Source: Geminicoccus harenae
Lineage (GTDB): Bacteria > Pseudomonadota > Alphaproteobacteria > Geminicoccales > Geminicoccaceae
Assembly: GCF_019800005.1 (NCBI RefSeq)
Contig: NZ_JABGCL010000025.1
Span: 1-64,000 of the forward strand
Length of the DNA: 64,000 bases
Reading direction: 5' to 3'
The position numbers and the translations under genes were made by a program. Shown in pieces: positions 29,656 to 37,183 of the stretch (positions are counted from its first letter, which is position 1; each line of letters starts with the position of its first letter). A model generated the notes under the pieces. The model was not told the origin of the DNA. It saw nothing but the letters and a program-made list of their open reading frames with translations, and ran no database searches.

Positions 29656-30559
29656 CGGCCTTCTCCGCCCGTGCCGCGAACCAGGCGCGCAGGGCCAGTG
29701 CGATGAAGGTCAGGTAGAGCAGCAGGAACGACAAAGCGGAGCCCAGCGGCAGGTTGTTGGCGGCGCGGAACTGCCGCTCGACCACGTTGCCGATGAGCTG
29801 GCTGTCCGGCCCGCCCAAGAGGTCGGAGATCAGGAAGGTGCCGAGTGCCGGGATGAACACCAGGATGATGCCGGACACGATCCCGGGCTTGGCCAGCCGG
29901 ACGATGATCTCGAAGAAGGTCCGCACCTGGCTGGCGCCCAGGTCGAGCGACGCCTCGATCAGCGAGCGGTCGAGCTTTTCCAGGTTGGCGTAGAGCGGCA
30001 GCACCATGAAGGGCAGGTAGACATAGACGATGCCCAGCACCACGGCGGTGTTGTTGTAGAGGAGCGGCAAAGGCGCAAAGCGCTCGCCCATCAGCCCGTC
30101 CAGGCCGACGGGCGTCAGCAGATATTTCAGCGCCGTCCAGAGCAGGCCGATCCCGTCATTGACGAAGCCGTTCTGGCGCAGCATCGCGATCATCGCATAG
30201 GTGCGGATCAGCATGTTGGTCCAGAACGGCAGGATGACGAGCAGGAGCAGGACGTTCTTGTAGCGATCTGGGGCAAAGCAGATCGCCAGCGCCACCGGGA
30301 AGGCGACCACCAGGCAGATGGCGGTCGAGACCAAGGCGATCAGGAAGGTCTTGAGGAAGAGCTGCAGGTAGACCGGCTGCAGCGCCTCCCGGTAGTTCTC
30401 GAGCGTCCAGGTCACCACGATGTCGACCGGGCCCTCCCGCTCGCCTACCGCGAACAGCCAGATCCAGCCGAGCGGGAGGAGGAAGAACAGGAACAGCCAT
30501 AGCGTGCCGGGGCCGATGAAGGTCGCGAACACCCAGGGCTGCCGCCGCCAGTTCTCCAA
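29648..30559 (-). CDS. potB: polyamine ABC transporter permease (PotB/PotH type)
   Basis: A 303-residue permease with an N-terminal helix (LWLFLFFLLPLGWIWLF) and five more, and the EAA loop EASLDLGASQVRTFFEIIVR. FWTNMLIRTYAMIAML and the DLLGGPDSQLIGNVVERQF segment are typical of PotB/PotH. It starts 91 bp downstream of the first binding-protein gene, with a GC-rich hairpin between. Confidence 0.9.
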   Translation of the reverse strand: MENWRRQPWVFATFIGPGTLWLFLFFLLPLGWIWLFAVGEREGPVDIVVTWTLENYREALQPVYLQLFLKTFLIALVSTAICLVVAFPVALAICFAPDRYKNVLLLLVILPFWTNMLIRTYAMIAMLRQNGFVNDGIGLLWTALKYLLTPVGLDGLMGERFAPLPLLYNNTAVVLGIVYVYLPFMVLPLYANLEKLDRSLIEASLDLGASQVRTFFEIIVRLAKPGIVSGIILVFIPALGTFLISDLLGGPDSQLIGNVVERQFRAANNLPLGSALSFLLLYLTFIALALRAWFAARAEKADA

Positions 30560-30577
30560 GCGCCGTCCTCGCTAGCG

Positions 30578-30597
30578 GGCCGGCGGGAAGGCCGGCC
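30578..30597 (-). terminator. hairpin between binding-protein and permease genes
   Basis: GGCCGGC and GCCGGCC form a 7-bp stem around GGGAAG. Such intercistronic stems often lower permease expression relative to the binding protein or protect the upstream mRNA end. No T run follows. Confidence 0.45.
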
Positions 30598-30650
30598 GGT
30601 TCGTCCCTGTCAGGTCCTGGCCCGAGTTGAAGAAGAGCCCTTTGGCGGCG

Positions 30651-31709
30651 TCAAGCCGCCAGCACCCGGGTCAGGACGTCCTCGAACAGCTTCTCCGCGG
30701 CCTCGCCGCGATAGGCCGGCACTTCCGACTTCGCCATGACCTCCGCCGGCGGATAGACCTGCGGGTCGTCGCGGATCTCGGCCGGCAGGAGCTCGACCGC
30801 CGGCTGGTTCGGGATCGCGTACTGGATCTCTTCGGCGATCGCGGCATGGACCTCCGGGCGCAGCACGAAGTCGATGAAGGCATGGGCGGCCGTCGGGTGC
30901 GGCGCACCCTTGGGGATGCACATGCAGTCGATGCCCAGCACGGTGCCCTCGCTCGGCACCACGAAGTCCAGGTCGTCGTCCTCGGCCATGACCTGGCGCA
31001 GGTCGCCCATCCAGTCGACCGCGAGGTCGACCTCGCCGGACAGGAGCAGGTCCTGCCCGGTATCCGGGGCGAACATCTTGACCACGCGGCGCCGCTTCAC
31101 CTCGAGCAGCAGCTCTTCCGCGGCCTTGAGATCGGCCGGGTCCTCCGAGTTCAGCGACTTGCCCAGCGACTTCAGGGCGACCCGCACGAGATCGGTCTCG
31201 TTCGGCAGCGACACGCGCCCCACCGGCGCATCCGGGCCGAACACCGCCGACCAGGAGGTGGGCGGCTCCGCCACGGCCGACTTGCGGTAGCCGATCACCA
31301 GCAGGCTGTAGGTGTAGGGGGCGCCATATTTCAGCCCGGGGTCGTAGCTGGGATTGGCGAAGGCGGGTGCGATGTTCTTCAGGTTCGGCACCAGCGCGTG
31401 ATCGAGCGGCATCAGCATGTCGCCCGCGACCATCCGCTCCACATAGTTGTTGGACGGGAAGATCACGTCGTAGCCGGGATTGCCCTCGCGCAGCTTGCCG
31501 AACAGCTCGTCGGAGGAGGCATAAAGGTCGTACCGGACGGAAATGCCGGTGGCGTCGGTGAACTCGGCCAGCGTGTCGCTGCCGATATAGGTGTCCCAGT
31601 TGTAGATGTTCACCTGGTCTTCCTGCGCGCGGGCGAAGCGCGACAGCGGCAGCAGGCCGGCCACGGCGAGCCCGCCTCCCAGAAGGCCACGGCGGCGCAC
31701 AGGAATCAT
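30651..31709 (-). CDS. potD: polyamine substrate-binding protein, copy 1
   Basis: A 352-residue periplasmic binding protein. The signal has VRRRGLLGGG, a Tat-like start, and cleavage near ARAQ at 29. The mature start VNIYNWDTYIGSDTL is the PotD/PotF hallmark, followed by YDVIFPSNNYV and DTGQDLLLSGEVDLAVDW. It binds spermidine, putrescine or a similar amine and hands it to PotB/PotC. GGAGG precedes ATG 31709. Copy 2 lies upstream beyond the hairpin array. Confidence 0.9.
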   Translation of the reverse strand: MIPVRRRGLLGGGLAVAGLLPLSRFARAQEDQVNIYNWDTYIGSDTLAEFTDATGISVRYDLYASSDELFGKLREGNPGYDVIFPSNNYVERMVAGDMLMPLDHALVPNLKNIAPAFANPSYDPGLKYGAPYTYSLLVIGYRKSAVAEPPTSWSAVFGPDAPVGRVSLPNETDLVRVALKSLGKSLNSEDPADLKAAEELLLEVKRRRVVKMFAPDTGQDLLLSGEVDLAVDWMGDLRQVMAEDDDLDFVVPSEGTVLGIDCMCIPKGAPHPTAAHAFIDFVLRPEVHAAIAEEIQYAIPNQPAVELLPAEIRDDPQVYPPAEVMAKSEVPAYRGEAAEKLFEDVLTRVLAA

Positions 31710-31802
31710 GGGAAACCTCCGAATCGAAAACGGCTGCCTCGTCCGGCAGCGACATCCTCAGGCAGAGCGCAGGATGGCGACGAGCCGATGACAGGTCAAA
31801 CC

Positions 31803-31950
31803 GTGGCGGCCAGGGAGCCGCGGCCGCCACGCCAGTGGCCCGACCCGAAGGGATGCTTCCCATCCGTTCGGGTCGGGCCACCAAAGTCCGGGAGACAGTG
31901 GTGCGCAAGACATTCGACGGAAGGAATCTTCCGTCGAATTCGCACCACTG
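31803..31950. repeat. array of three long inverted repeats between the two potD-like genes
   Basis: Three separate hairpins follow each other. A: 31803-31811 with 31822-31830, 9 bp perfect, 10-base loop. B: 31835-31849 with 31867-31881, 15 bp perfect, then one mismatch and 5 bp more (31851-31855 with 31861-31865), five-base loop. C: 31896-31905 with 31941-31950, 10 bp, an uneven internal loop, then 12 bp perfect (31912-31923 with 31928-31939) and a GAAT loop. C begins two bases after the copy 2 stop codon. None is followed by a T run. Likely roles are RNA stabilisation, processing or attenuation between the two genes; remnants of palindromic elements are another option. Confidence 0.75.
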
Positions 31951-31952
31951 GG

Positions 31953-33035
31953 TCAGGCCGCGAGCACCCGGGTCAGCGCGTCCTCGTAGAGCTTTTCCAC
32001 CTGCTCGCCCTTGTAGGTGGCGTACTCGCAGCGGGCGAGGGTCTCTTCCGGAGGGTAGATCGCGGGATTGGTGCGGTCGGCTTCCGGGATCAGGTCCAGC
32101 GCTGCCTGGTTCGGGCAGCCATAGCCGACCTCGGCGGCGATCGCGGCGTGGACTTCCGGCGTGAGGATGAAATTGATGAAGGCATGGGCGTTGCCCGGGT
32201 GCGGCGCGCCCTTCGGGATGACCATGTTGTCGGTCCAGAGCATGCTGCCCTCGACCGGGATGACATAGGCCAGGTCCTCGTCCTCCGCGGCGACCTGCAG
32301 GATGTCGCCGGACCACTCCAGGCAGGCATCGACCTCGCCGGACAGGAGCAGGTCCTGGCCGGTGTCGGGCGTGAAGCTCTTGATGCCGGGCTTGATCTTG
32401 ATGAGGTAGTCGGCCGCGGCCGCGATCTCGCCCGGGTCCCGGCTGTCCAGCGAGACGCCGATGATCTTGAGCGCCATCCGCAGCGTGTCGGCATCCGACA
32501 GGAGCGAGAAGCGGCCCGCGACCGCCTCGTTCTCGGTCATGTCCTTCCAGGACACGGGTGCCGTCTCGAACAGGCTCTTGCGGTAGCCGATCCCCTGCGT
32601 GCCCCAGAAATAGGGGGCACCCCATTTCAGGCCGGGATTGTAGGGCGCGTTCGCGAAGGCAGTGCTGATGAACTTGAGGTTCGGGATCTTGGCCTGGTCG
32701 ACCTCGATCAGCATCCCGGCCACGGCCATCCGCTCGACGATGTTGTTCGACGGGAAGATCACGTCATAGCCGGGATTGCCCTCGCGCATCTTGCCGAACA
32801 GCTCGTCCGCGCTGGCGAACAGGTCGTAGCGCACCTTGATGCCGGTGGCCTCGGTGAACTCGACCACGGTCTCCGAGCCGATATAGGTGTCCCAGTTGTA
32901 GACGTTGACCTGCGCCTCTTCCTGGGCCTGCGCCAGCCGGCCGAGTGGCGCCACCGCGGCCAGGCTGAGCGTGCTGCCGAGCAGATGTCGGCGCGACAGG
33001 AACGGCATCGGGAACGGTCTGGCGCGTCCGGTCAT
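31953..33035 (-). CDS. potD: polyamine substrate-binding protein, copy 2
   Basis: A 360-residue paralogue of copy 1 and first gene of the transporter operon. The Tat-like signal has SRRHLLG near 14-20 and cleavage near AQAQ. The mature part begins VNVYNWDTYIGSETVVEF and shares the YDVIFPSNNIV and DTGQDLLLSGEVDACLEW segments. Side-chain differences from copy 1 in these pockets suggest another amine preference. ATG 33035 has GGGGGAGAAG upstream; ATG 33008 is a less likely start. Confidence 0.9.
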   Translation of the reverse strand: MTGRARPFPMPFLSRRHLLGSTLSLAAVAPLGRLAQAQEEAQVNVYNWDTYIGSETVVEFTEATGIKVRYDLFASADELFGKMREGNPGYDVIFPSNNIVERMAVAGMLIEVDQAKIPNLKFISTAFANAPYNPGLKWGAPYFWGTQGIGYRKSLFETAPVSWKDMTENEAVAGRFSLLSDADTLRMALKIIGVSLDSRDPGEIAAAADYLIKIKPGIKSFTPDTGQDLLLSGEVDACLEWSGDILQVAAEDEDLAYVIPVEGSMLWTDNMVIPKGAPHPGNAHAFINFILTPEVHAAIAAEVGYGCPNQAALDLIPEADRTNPAIYPPEETLARCEYATYKGEQVEKLYEDALTRVLAA

Positions 33036-33067
33036 CGAACTTCTCCCCCCACGCAGGCTGTCCGGAA

Positions 33068-33096
33068 AACGTCGACGCGCCGCGACATCGTGTCAA
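33068..33096 (-). promoter_or_regulatory. possible promoter of the polyamine transporter operon
   Basis: A perfect TTGACA at 33096-33091 overlaps the stop codon of the upstream gene; 17 bases later GACGTT is a poor -10 box. It is the only recognisable -35 element before the operon. Confidence 0.3.
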
Positions 33097-34187
33097 CGCG
33101 AGAACGCGGCCGGCCGGTTCAGGAAGAAGCGGACGAACTCGGCCGAAGCGTCCGGGCCCAGGGGATCGGTATAGGACCCCGCCTCGCTGCCGCCGGACCA
33201 GACATGGCCGGCGCCGCGGATCGCCCAGTGCTCGTGCATCACCTGGCCGGTAGGGTCGCGGTAGAGGGTGCGCGCATAGTCGTGCCCGCCCGGGACCCGA
33301 CCCTGCTCGACCTCGGCCGGCTCGGCTGGACTCAGCAGGCGCAACTGGTCGAGCACCGCCTGGGCGTTGCGCGGATGGACCGTGCCGTCCTGGGTGCCGT
33401 GGAACAGGATGGTCGGCACCGGCCGGACGCCCCTCGGCCGCCGGCCCGCCGCCCGGCCCTCCCGCATGGCGGCAAAGGCCGACGGCATGTCCTGCGCGGC
33501 ACCGAACGGCAGGCCGGAATGGACGCCCACGGCGGCGAACAGCTCGGGATGGAGCAGGCCCGCAGCCAGCGCCGCGGCACCGCCCGCCGACAGGCCGGCG
33601 ACGAAGATCCGGGCGGGGTCGACCGGGTGGCTGCGCATCACCTCCGCCACGATGCCGGCGATGATGGCCGGCTCGCCCCGCTCCTTCTGCTGGTGGCCAG
33701 GCTCGAACCAGTTCCAGCAGCAGGACGGGTTGGCCGTGGACGGCTGCTCGGGATAGGCCACCAGCAGGCCGTGGCGCTCTGCCTGCAGGTTCATCCGCGT
33801 GCCGGCGGCGAAGTCGCTGGCATCCTGGGTGCAGCCATGCAGCATCACCACGAGCGGCAGCGGGGTGGCGGCACAGCAGGACGGCACGTAGAGCCGATAG
33901 TCGCGGCTGCCATGCGGGCCCTGGAAGCGCCGCCGGAGGAAGGCAGCGCCATCCGGCAGCGGCTCCGGCTCGGCCGGCCGGGGGCGGGCGCCGCCAAGCC
34001 CCTGGCGCAGCTTGGCACTGAGCTTGCCCAGGTCCAGTCCCGCCAGGTCCGGCATGACCCGGCCACCTTCCGGCAGGCCAGGCAGCTCGCCGCCGGATGC
34101 GCGCAGGCAGGCGGTCGCCTCGGCCGGTTGGCCGGCGCGGATCAGGCGCATGGCTTGGGCCATGCGGTCGGCAAAGGGATTGCTCAT
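33093..34187 (-). CDS. PHB-depolymerase-family esterase
   Basis: A 364-residue alpha/beta hydrolase of the LpqC/PHB depolymerase group. After a 70-residue helical start come YVPSC, LVVMLHGCTQDASDFA (oxyanion region), and the lipase box GLSAGGAAA with the nucleophile Ser. HGTQDGTVHP gives the likely Asp, and GAGHVWSGG the His. There is no signal peptide, so it would act on intracellular granules or short esters rather than as a secreted depolymerase. It follows the RHH-protein gene by 37 bp on the same strand. Confidence 0.83.
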   Translation of the reverse strand: MSNPFADRMAQAMRLIRAGQPAEATACLRASGGELPGLPEGGRVMPDLAGLDLGKLSAKLRQGLGGARPRPAEPEPLPDGAAFLRRRFQGPHGSRDYRLYVPSCCAATPLPLVVMLHGCTQDASDFAAGTRMNLQAERHGLLVAYPEQPSTANPSCCWNWFEPGHQQKERGEPAIIAGIVAEVMRSHPVDPARIFVAGLSAGGAAALAAGLLHPELFAAVGVHSGLPFGAAQDMPSAFAAMREGRAAGRRPRGVRPVPTILFHGTQDGTVHPRNAQAVLDQLRLLSPAEPAEVEQGRVPGGHDYARTLYRDPTGQVMHEHWAIRGAGHVWSGGSEAGSYTDPLGPDASAEFVRFFLNRPAAFSR

Positions 34188-34224
34188 CCGGTGGGAGACT
34201 TTCTTGGAGCAGGAGCGAAAGGGT

Positions 34225-34641
34225 TCAATGGATCCGGTCGCCGAGCGCGGCCTTCACCTCGGGGCTGGCGACGAACGAGCCCAGGACGACCACCGATTCG
34301 ACCGTGGCCAAAGCCAGGTCCGGGTCCACGTCGGGAGCGATGGTGGCCAAGCCCAGGACGCGGATCCGCAGCCGGCGTCCGGCTGCCCGGGCCGCCTCGA
34401 GCTCGGCCCGGTCATAGCGGCGCAGGCCCAGGTCGAAGCCGTGATGCGCGGCCGAGCGGTTCAGCGCGTCGGCGTGCCGGTCGATCTGGTTCCGGATCGC
34501 GGTACGGATGAAATCGCTGCGGTTGGCATAGAAGCCCTCGCGCACCAGCAGGTCGATCTGGCCCAGGTCGACGAAGCCGAGATTGAGCGTGATCTTCTCG
34601 CTCTCGCTGCTGCGCCCACGCGGCTCGGCTCGCTCCATCAT
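34225..34641 (-). CDS. ribbon-helix-helix DNA-binding protein
   Basis: A 138-residue protein. Residues about 16-56 fit the RHH (CopG/Arc) fold: a beta strand KITLNLGF, then DLGQIDLLVREGFYANRSDF and a second helix RTAIRNQIDRH. The longer C-terminal part (about 60-138) is beta-rich and may bind a ligand or form oligomers. No toxin gene is adjacent, so it looks like a regulator, probably of the esterase gene that follows, rather than an antitoxin. Confidence 0.7.
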   Translation of the reverse strand: MMERAEPRGRSSESEKITLNLGFVDLGQIDLLVREGFYANRSDFIRTAIRNQIDRHADALNRSAAHHGFDLGLRRYDRAELEAARAAGRRLRIRVLGLATIAPDVDPDLALATVESVVVLGSFVASPEVKAALGDRIH

Positions 34642-34789
34642 GCTCTAGGCCATCCATACGCCATCCAACTGGATGGTAAGATGGCCGACTGCCGGGCTGG
34701 ATCAAGATCCCGCGCGCCGGTTTTGTGCTCGCGCTGAGCGAAACCGCCGCGCTAGGCAACAGGCGGGCGGGAGCGGCGGGAGCAGGCGC

Positions 34790-36046
34790 TTGGAGATCTG
34801 GATCGGCCTGGGGGCGGCATTCGCGGTGGGCCTGGCGCTGGGCTTCCTGCTCGGGCGCCGTGACGCGGCCGGCCAGCGCGGGGCCACCCGCCACGCGCTC
34901 GCCGAGCTGGACAGCCGGCGCGCCGAGGAGACCGAGGCCCTGCTGGACCAGGTGAAGCTCGCCTTTGCCGAACTGTCCCGCGAGGGCGAGAAGCGTGCCG
35001 CCGACGAGCTGGCCCGGGCGGTGCAGACCGCGTTCACTGTCGAGCGCACGCTCCAGGGCCACCGTGCCCAGAGCGAGCGGGCCGAGTTCGAGGCGCGCAT
35101 CCAGAACGTGCTGGGCCAGGTCGAGCGGCTGGGCGAGCTGATCCGCCGGATCGAGCGCGAGCGTGCCGAGAGCTTCTCCACCCTGGGCGGCCGGGTCGAG
35201 CAGGCCTTCGCTCGTGCCGAGAAGCTGGCGGAAACCACCGCCTCGCTGCGCGATGCTCTGGTCCATGCGCGGGTGCGCGGCCAGTGGGGCGAGCGCATGG
35301 CCGAGGACCTGCTGCGCGCCATGGGCCTGGTCGAGAACCTGCACTGGGTTCGCCAGCGCCAGCTTCCCGACGGCACCCGCCCCGACCTGACCTTCCTGCT
35401 GGCGGATGGCCGCGTCCTGCACATGGACGTCAAGTTCCCGTTCGAGAACTGGGCGAAGCTGGTGGAAGCCAGCGACGAGGAGGCGCGCAGCCGGGCCAGG
35501 TCGGCCTTCGTGCGCGACGTGCGCGGCCGCATCAACGAGGTGGCCAAGCGGGGCTGGGCCAGGCCGGAGCACGGGGCGCTGCCGCTGGCCCTCTTGTTCG
35601 TGCCGAACGAGCAGGTCTTCGCCGGCATGGTCACCGCCGAGCCGCTTCTGGTGGACGAGGCGATCACGCGCCAGGTCTGCCTGGTAGGCCCGGCCAGCCT
35701 GTTCGCGGTGCTGGCCCTGATCCGGCACGCCGCGGAGGAGCGGCGGATCGCCGAGGGGATGGGCGAACTGCTGGAGGCGCTGCGCGGCCTGGACGAGGGC
35801 TGGCGTGCCCATCTGCAGCGGCTGGACCGGCTCGGCCGCCGGCTCGAGGAATCACTCAGGGACTGGCACGAGCTGCGCGGCAGCCGGGTACCGCAACTGG
35901 AACGCCTGCTCCTGCAACTGGGCGAGCGCAGCAGCGAGGCGGCGGGCCCGCCGGGCGGTCAGTTCAGCGAGGCCGGGGTGAAGAACAGCTCGTCCAGCCT
36001 CGCTGCCGGTACGTGCCCCAGCACGTCGAACGTCCCCCGGTCATAG
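34790..36046 (+). CDS. rmuC: DNA recombination protein RmuC
   Basis: A 418-residue RmuC-family protein thought to limit inversions and rearrangements. It has an N-terminal membrane anchor (IWIGLGAAFAVGLALGFLLG), a long coiled coil (about 40-150), then the nuclease-like core with VRGQWGERMAEDLLRAMGL, DVKFPFENW and FVPNEQVF. No ATG fits the anchor; TTG 34790 with GGGAG upstream is chosen, although the frame is open to ATG 34673. The last 88 bases overlap the convergent anti-sigma gene. Confidence 0.86.
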   Translation: MEIWIGLGAAFAVGLALGFLLGRRDAAGQRGATRHALAELDSRRAEETEALLDQVKLAFAELSREGEKRAADELARAVQTAFTVERTLQGHRAQSERAEFEARIQNVLGQVERLGELIRRIERERAESFSTLGGRVEQAFARAEKLAETTASLRDALVHARVRGQWGERMAEDLLRAMGLVENLHWVRQRQLPDGTRPDLTFLLADGRVLHMDVKFPFENWAKLVEASDEEARSRARSAFVRDVRGRINEVAKRGWARPEHGALPLALLFVPNEQVFAGMVTAEPLLVDEAITRQVCLVGPASLFAVLALIRHAAEERRIAEGMGELLEALRGLDEGWRAHLQRLDRLGRRLEESLRDWHELRGSRVPQLERLLLQLGERSSEAAGPPGGQFSEAGVKNSSSSLAAGTCPSTSNVPRS

Positions 36047-36909
36047 CGCCGCACCAGGTGGGAGAGGCCGTGCTCCCGGGCGAGCCCCGCCACCTCGGCC
36101 GACATCGAGGTCATCCCGTCCGGGGTCGGCAGGATCATCAGCCGGCCATCCTCCGGCGTGTCGACCAGCATGGCGGGCCGGCGCTCGTGGCCCATGGGCA
36201 CGTCGGTGCCGCCCACGATCGTCGCATTCAGGGGGAGGGGCAGGTCGACCGGGTGGCCGAATTGCCGGCCGAACCAGGCCTGCAGCTCATCCGGCCCGAC
36301 CTCGACATGGTCGAGGTCGAACCCGCCCGCGGCCATCGGTGACGCCTCGTCCGGCACCGTGGCGCCGATCGGCATGGCGAGCGTGCCGTCCTCGGCAGGG
36401 GCATCGGCCTGGCCACCCTCCAGGAGCCGCAGGCTCGAGGCGACCTCCCCGGCCGGGTCGCTCCCGGGGCGGACCAGCAGCCAGCCGCCCGTGCCCACCC
36501 CGGCCAGCACCAGGCAGAGCAACGCCACCACCGACCAGCGCTGCTCACGCGGCGCCGTTTCCTGGGGCGGCAGGACAGCGGCACGGCTGGCCCGGGCCGG
36601 AGGCAGCAAGAGCGCGCCCGACAAGGGCGAGCTGGCGGGGCGCGGCGATTTCGGCGGCAGCGTATCGCCGGAAGCGGCAGCACTGGGCAGGCCGACCAGG
36701 TCGAGCTCCAGCCCGGTCCACAGCCGCTGGGTCCGGGCCATGGCCCGGAAGCGCTGGTGCAGGTCGACCTCGAACCGGCGCAGCTCTTCCACCCGGTAGC
36801 GGCAATGCTGGCAGGTCATCACGTGACGGCGCAGCACCAGCCACTGCGCCCGGCGCAGCCGGCCTTCCAGATACGCCTCGAGATAGCGTTCGAGGCTCGC
36901 GCAATCCAT
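35959..36909 (-). CDS. membrane anti-sigma factor with zinc-finger domain (orphan)
   Basis: A 316-residue single-pass protein. The N-terminal zf-HC2 domain has HVMTCQHC (His-x3-Cys-x2-Cys) near 29-36, the zinc site of ZAS anti-sigma factors. A Pro/Ser/Ala-rich linker follows, one membrane helix (SVVALLCLVLAGVGTGGWLL), and a C-terminal domain that would lie in the periplasm. This layout holds an ECF sigma factor at the membrane until a signal arrives. No sigma gene is next to it in this window, which is unusual. ATG 36909 is preceded by GGGGGCAGG. Its 3-prime end overlaps rmuC by 88 bp. Confidence 0.75.
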   Translation of the reverse strand: MDCASLERYLEAYLEGRLRRAQWLVLRRHVMTCQHCRYRVEELRRFEVDLHQRFRAMARTQRLWTGLELDLVGLPSAAASGDTLPPKSPRPASSPLSGALLLPPARASRAAVLPPQETAPREQRWSVVALLCLVLAGVGTGGWLLVRPGSDPAGEVASSLRLLEGGQADAPAEDGTLAMPIGATVPDEASPMAAGGFDLDHVEVGPDELQAWFGRQFGHPVDLPLPLNATIVGGTDVPMGHERRPAMLVDTPEDGRLMILPTPDGMTSMSAEVAGLAREHGLSHLVRRYDRGTFDVLGHVPAARLDELFFTPASLN

Positions 36910-37183
36910 GCCTGCCCCCACAACACCCGACCGTCCGGGACTAGGCCGCCACGGCCCGCCATGATCCGCCAGTTCCGAGGCCATGTCCACCCATCGATGT
37001 CGTTCCCAGGCAGGTCCGGGCACCAGCGCGCACCCGGGAACCGGCCTGGACGTCGGGGTTGCCAATTGCGGCCGATCCCCTGAACATGCGTCATACCCGA
37101 TCGCGCGAGCCGGTCGGACGCCTTCCTGCCCATGGGATGCCGACCGCGCCGGACGGCGCACGGACAAGGGAGGCCGAGAACGA

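Noticed and set aside
30627..34511. Open frame of over 1290 codons on the plus strand across the polyamine and esterase genes
   Set aside because: It runs opposite several well-supported genes and through the hairpin array, has Arg/His/Gln-rich text without family likeness, and is explained by GC-rich third positions.
34225..34641. Antitoxin of a type II toxin-antitoxin pair
   Set aside because: The RHH fold would allow it, but no toxin-like gene is adjacent; the neighbour is a PHB-depolymerase-type esterase.
34673..34789. ATG start for rmuC at 34673
   Set aside because: The added residues are polar and Arg-rich and would precede the membrane anchor; TTG 34790 has a ribosome site. Not fully excluded.
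36983..37183. N-terminal extension of the EF-G-like protein
   Set aside because: It has no similarity to EF-G, and ATG 37184 has its own ribosome site and begins just before the G1 motif.
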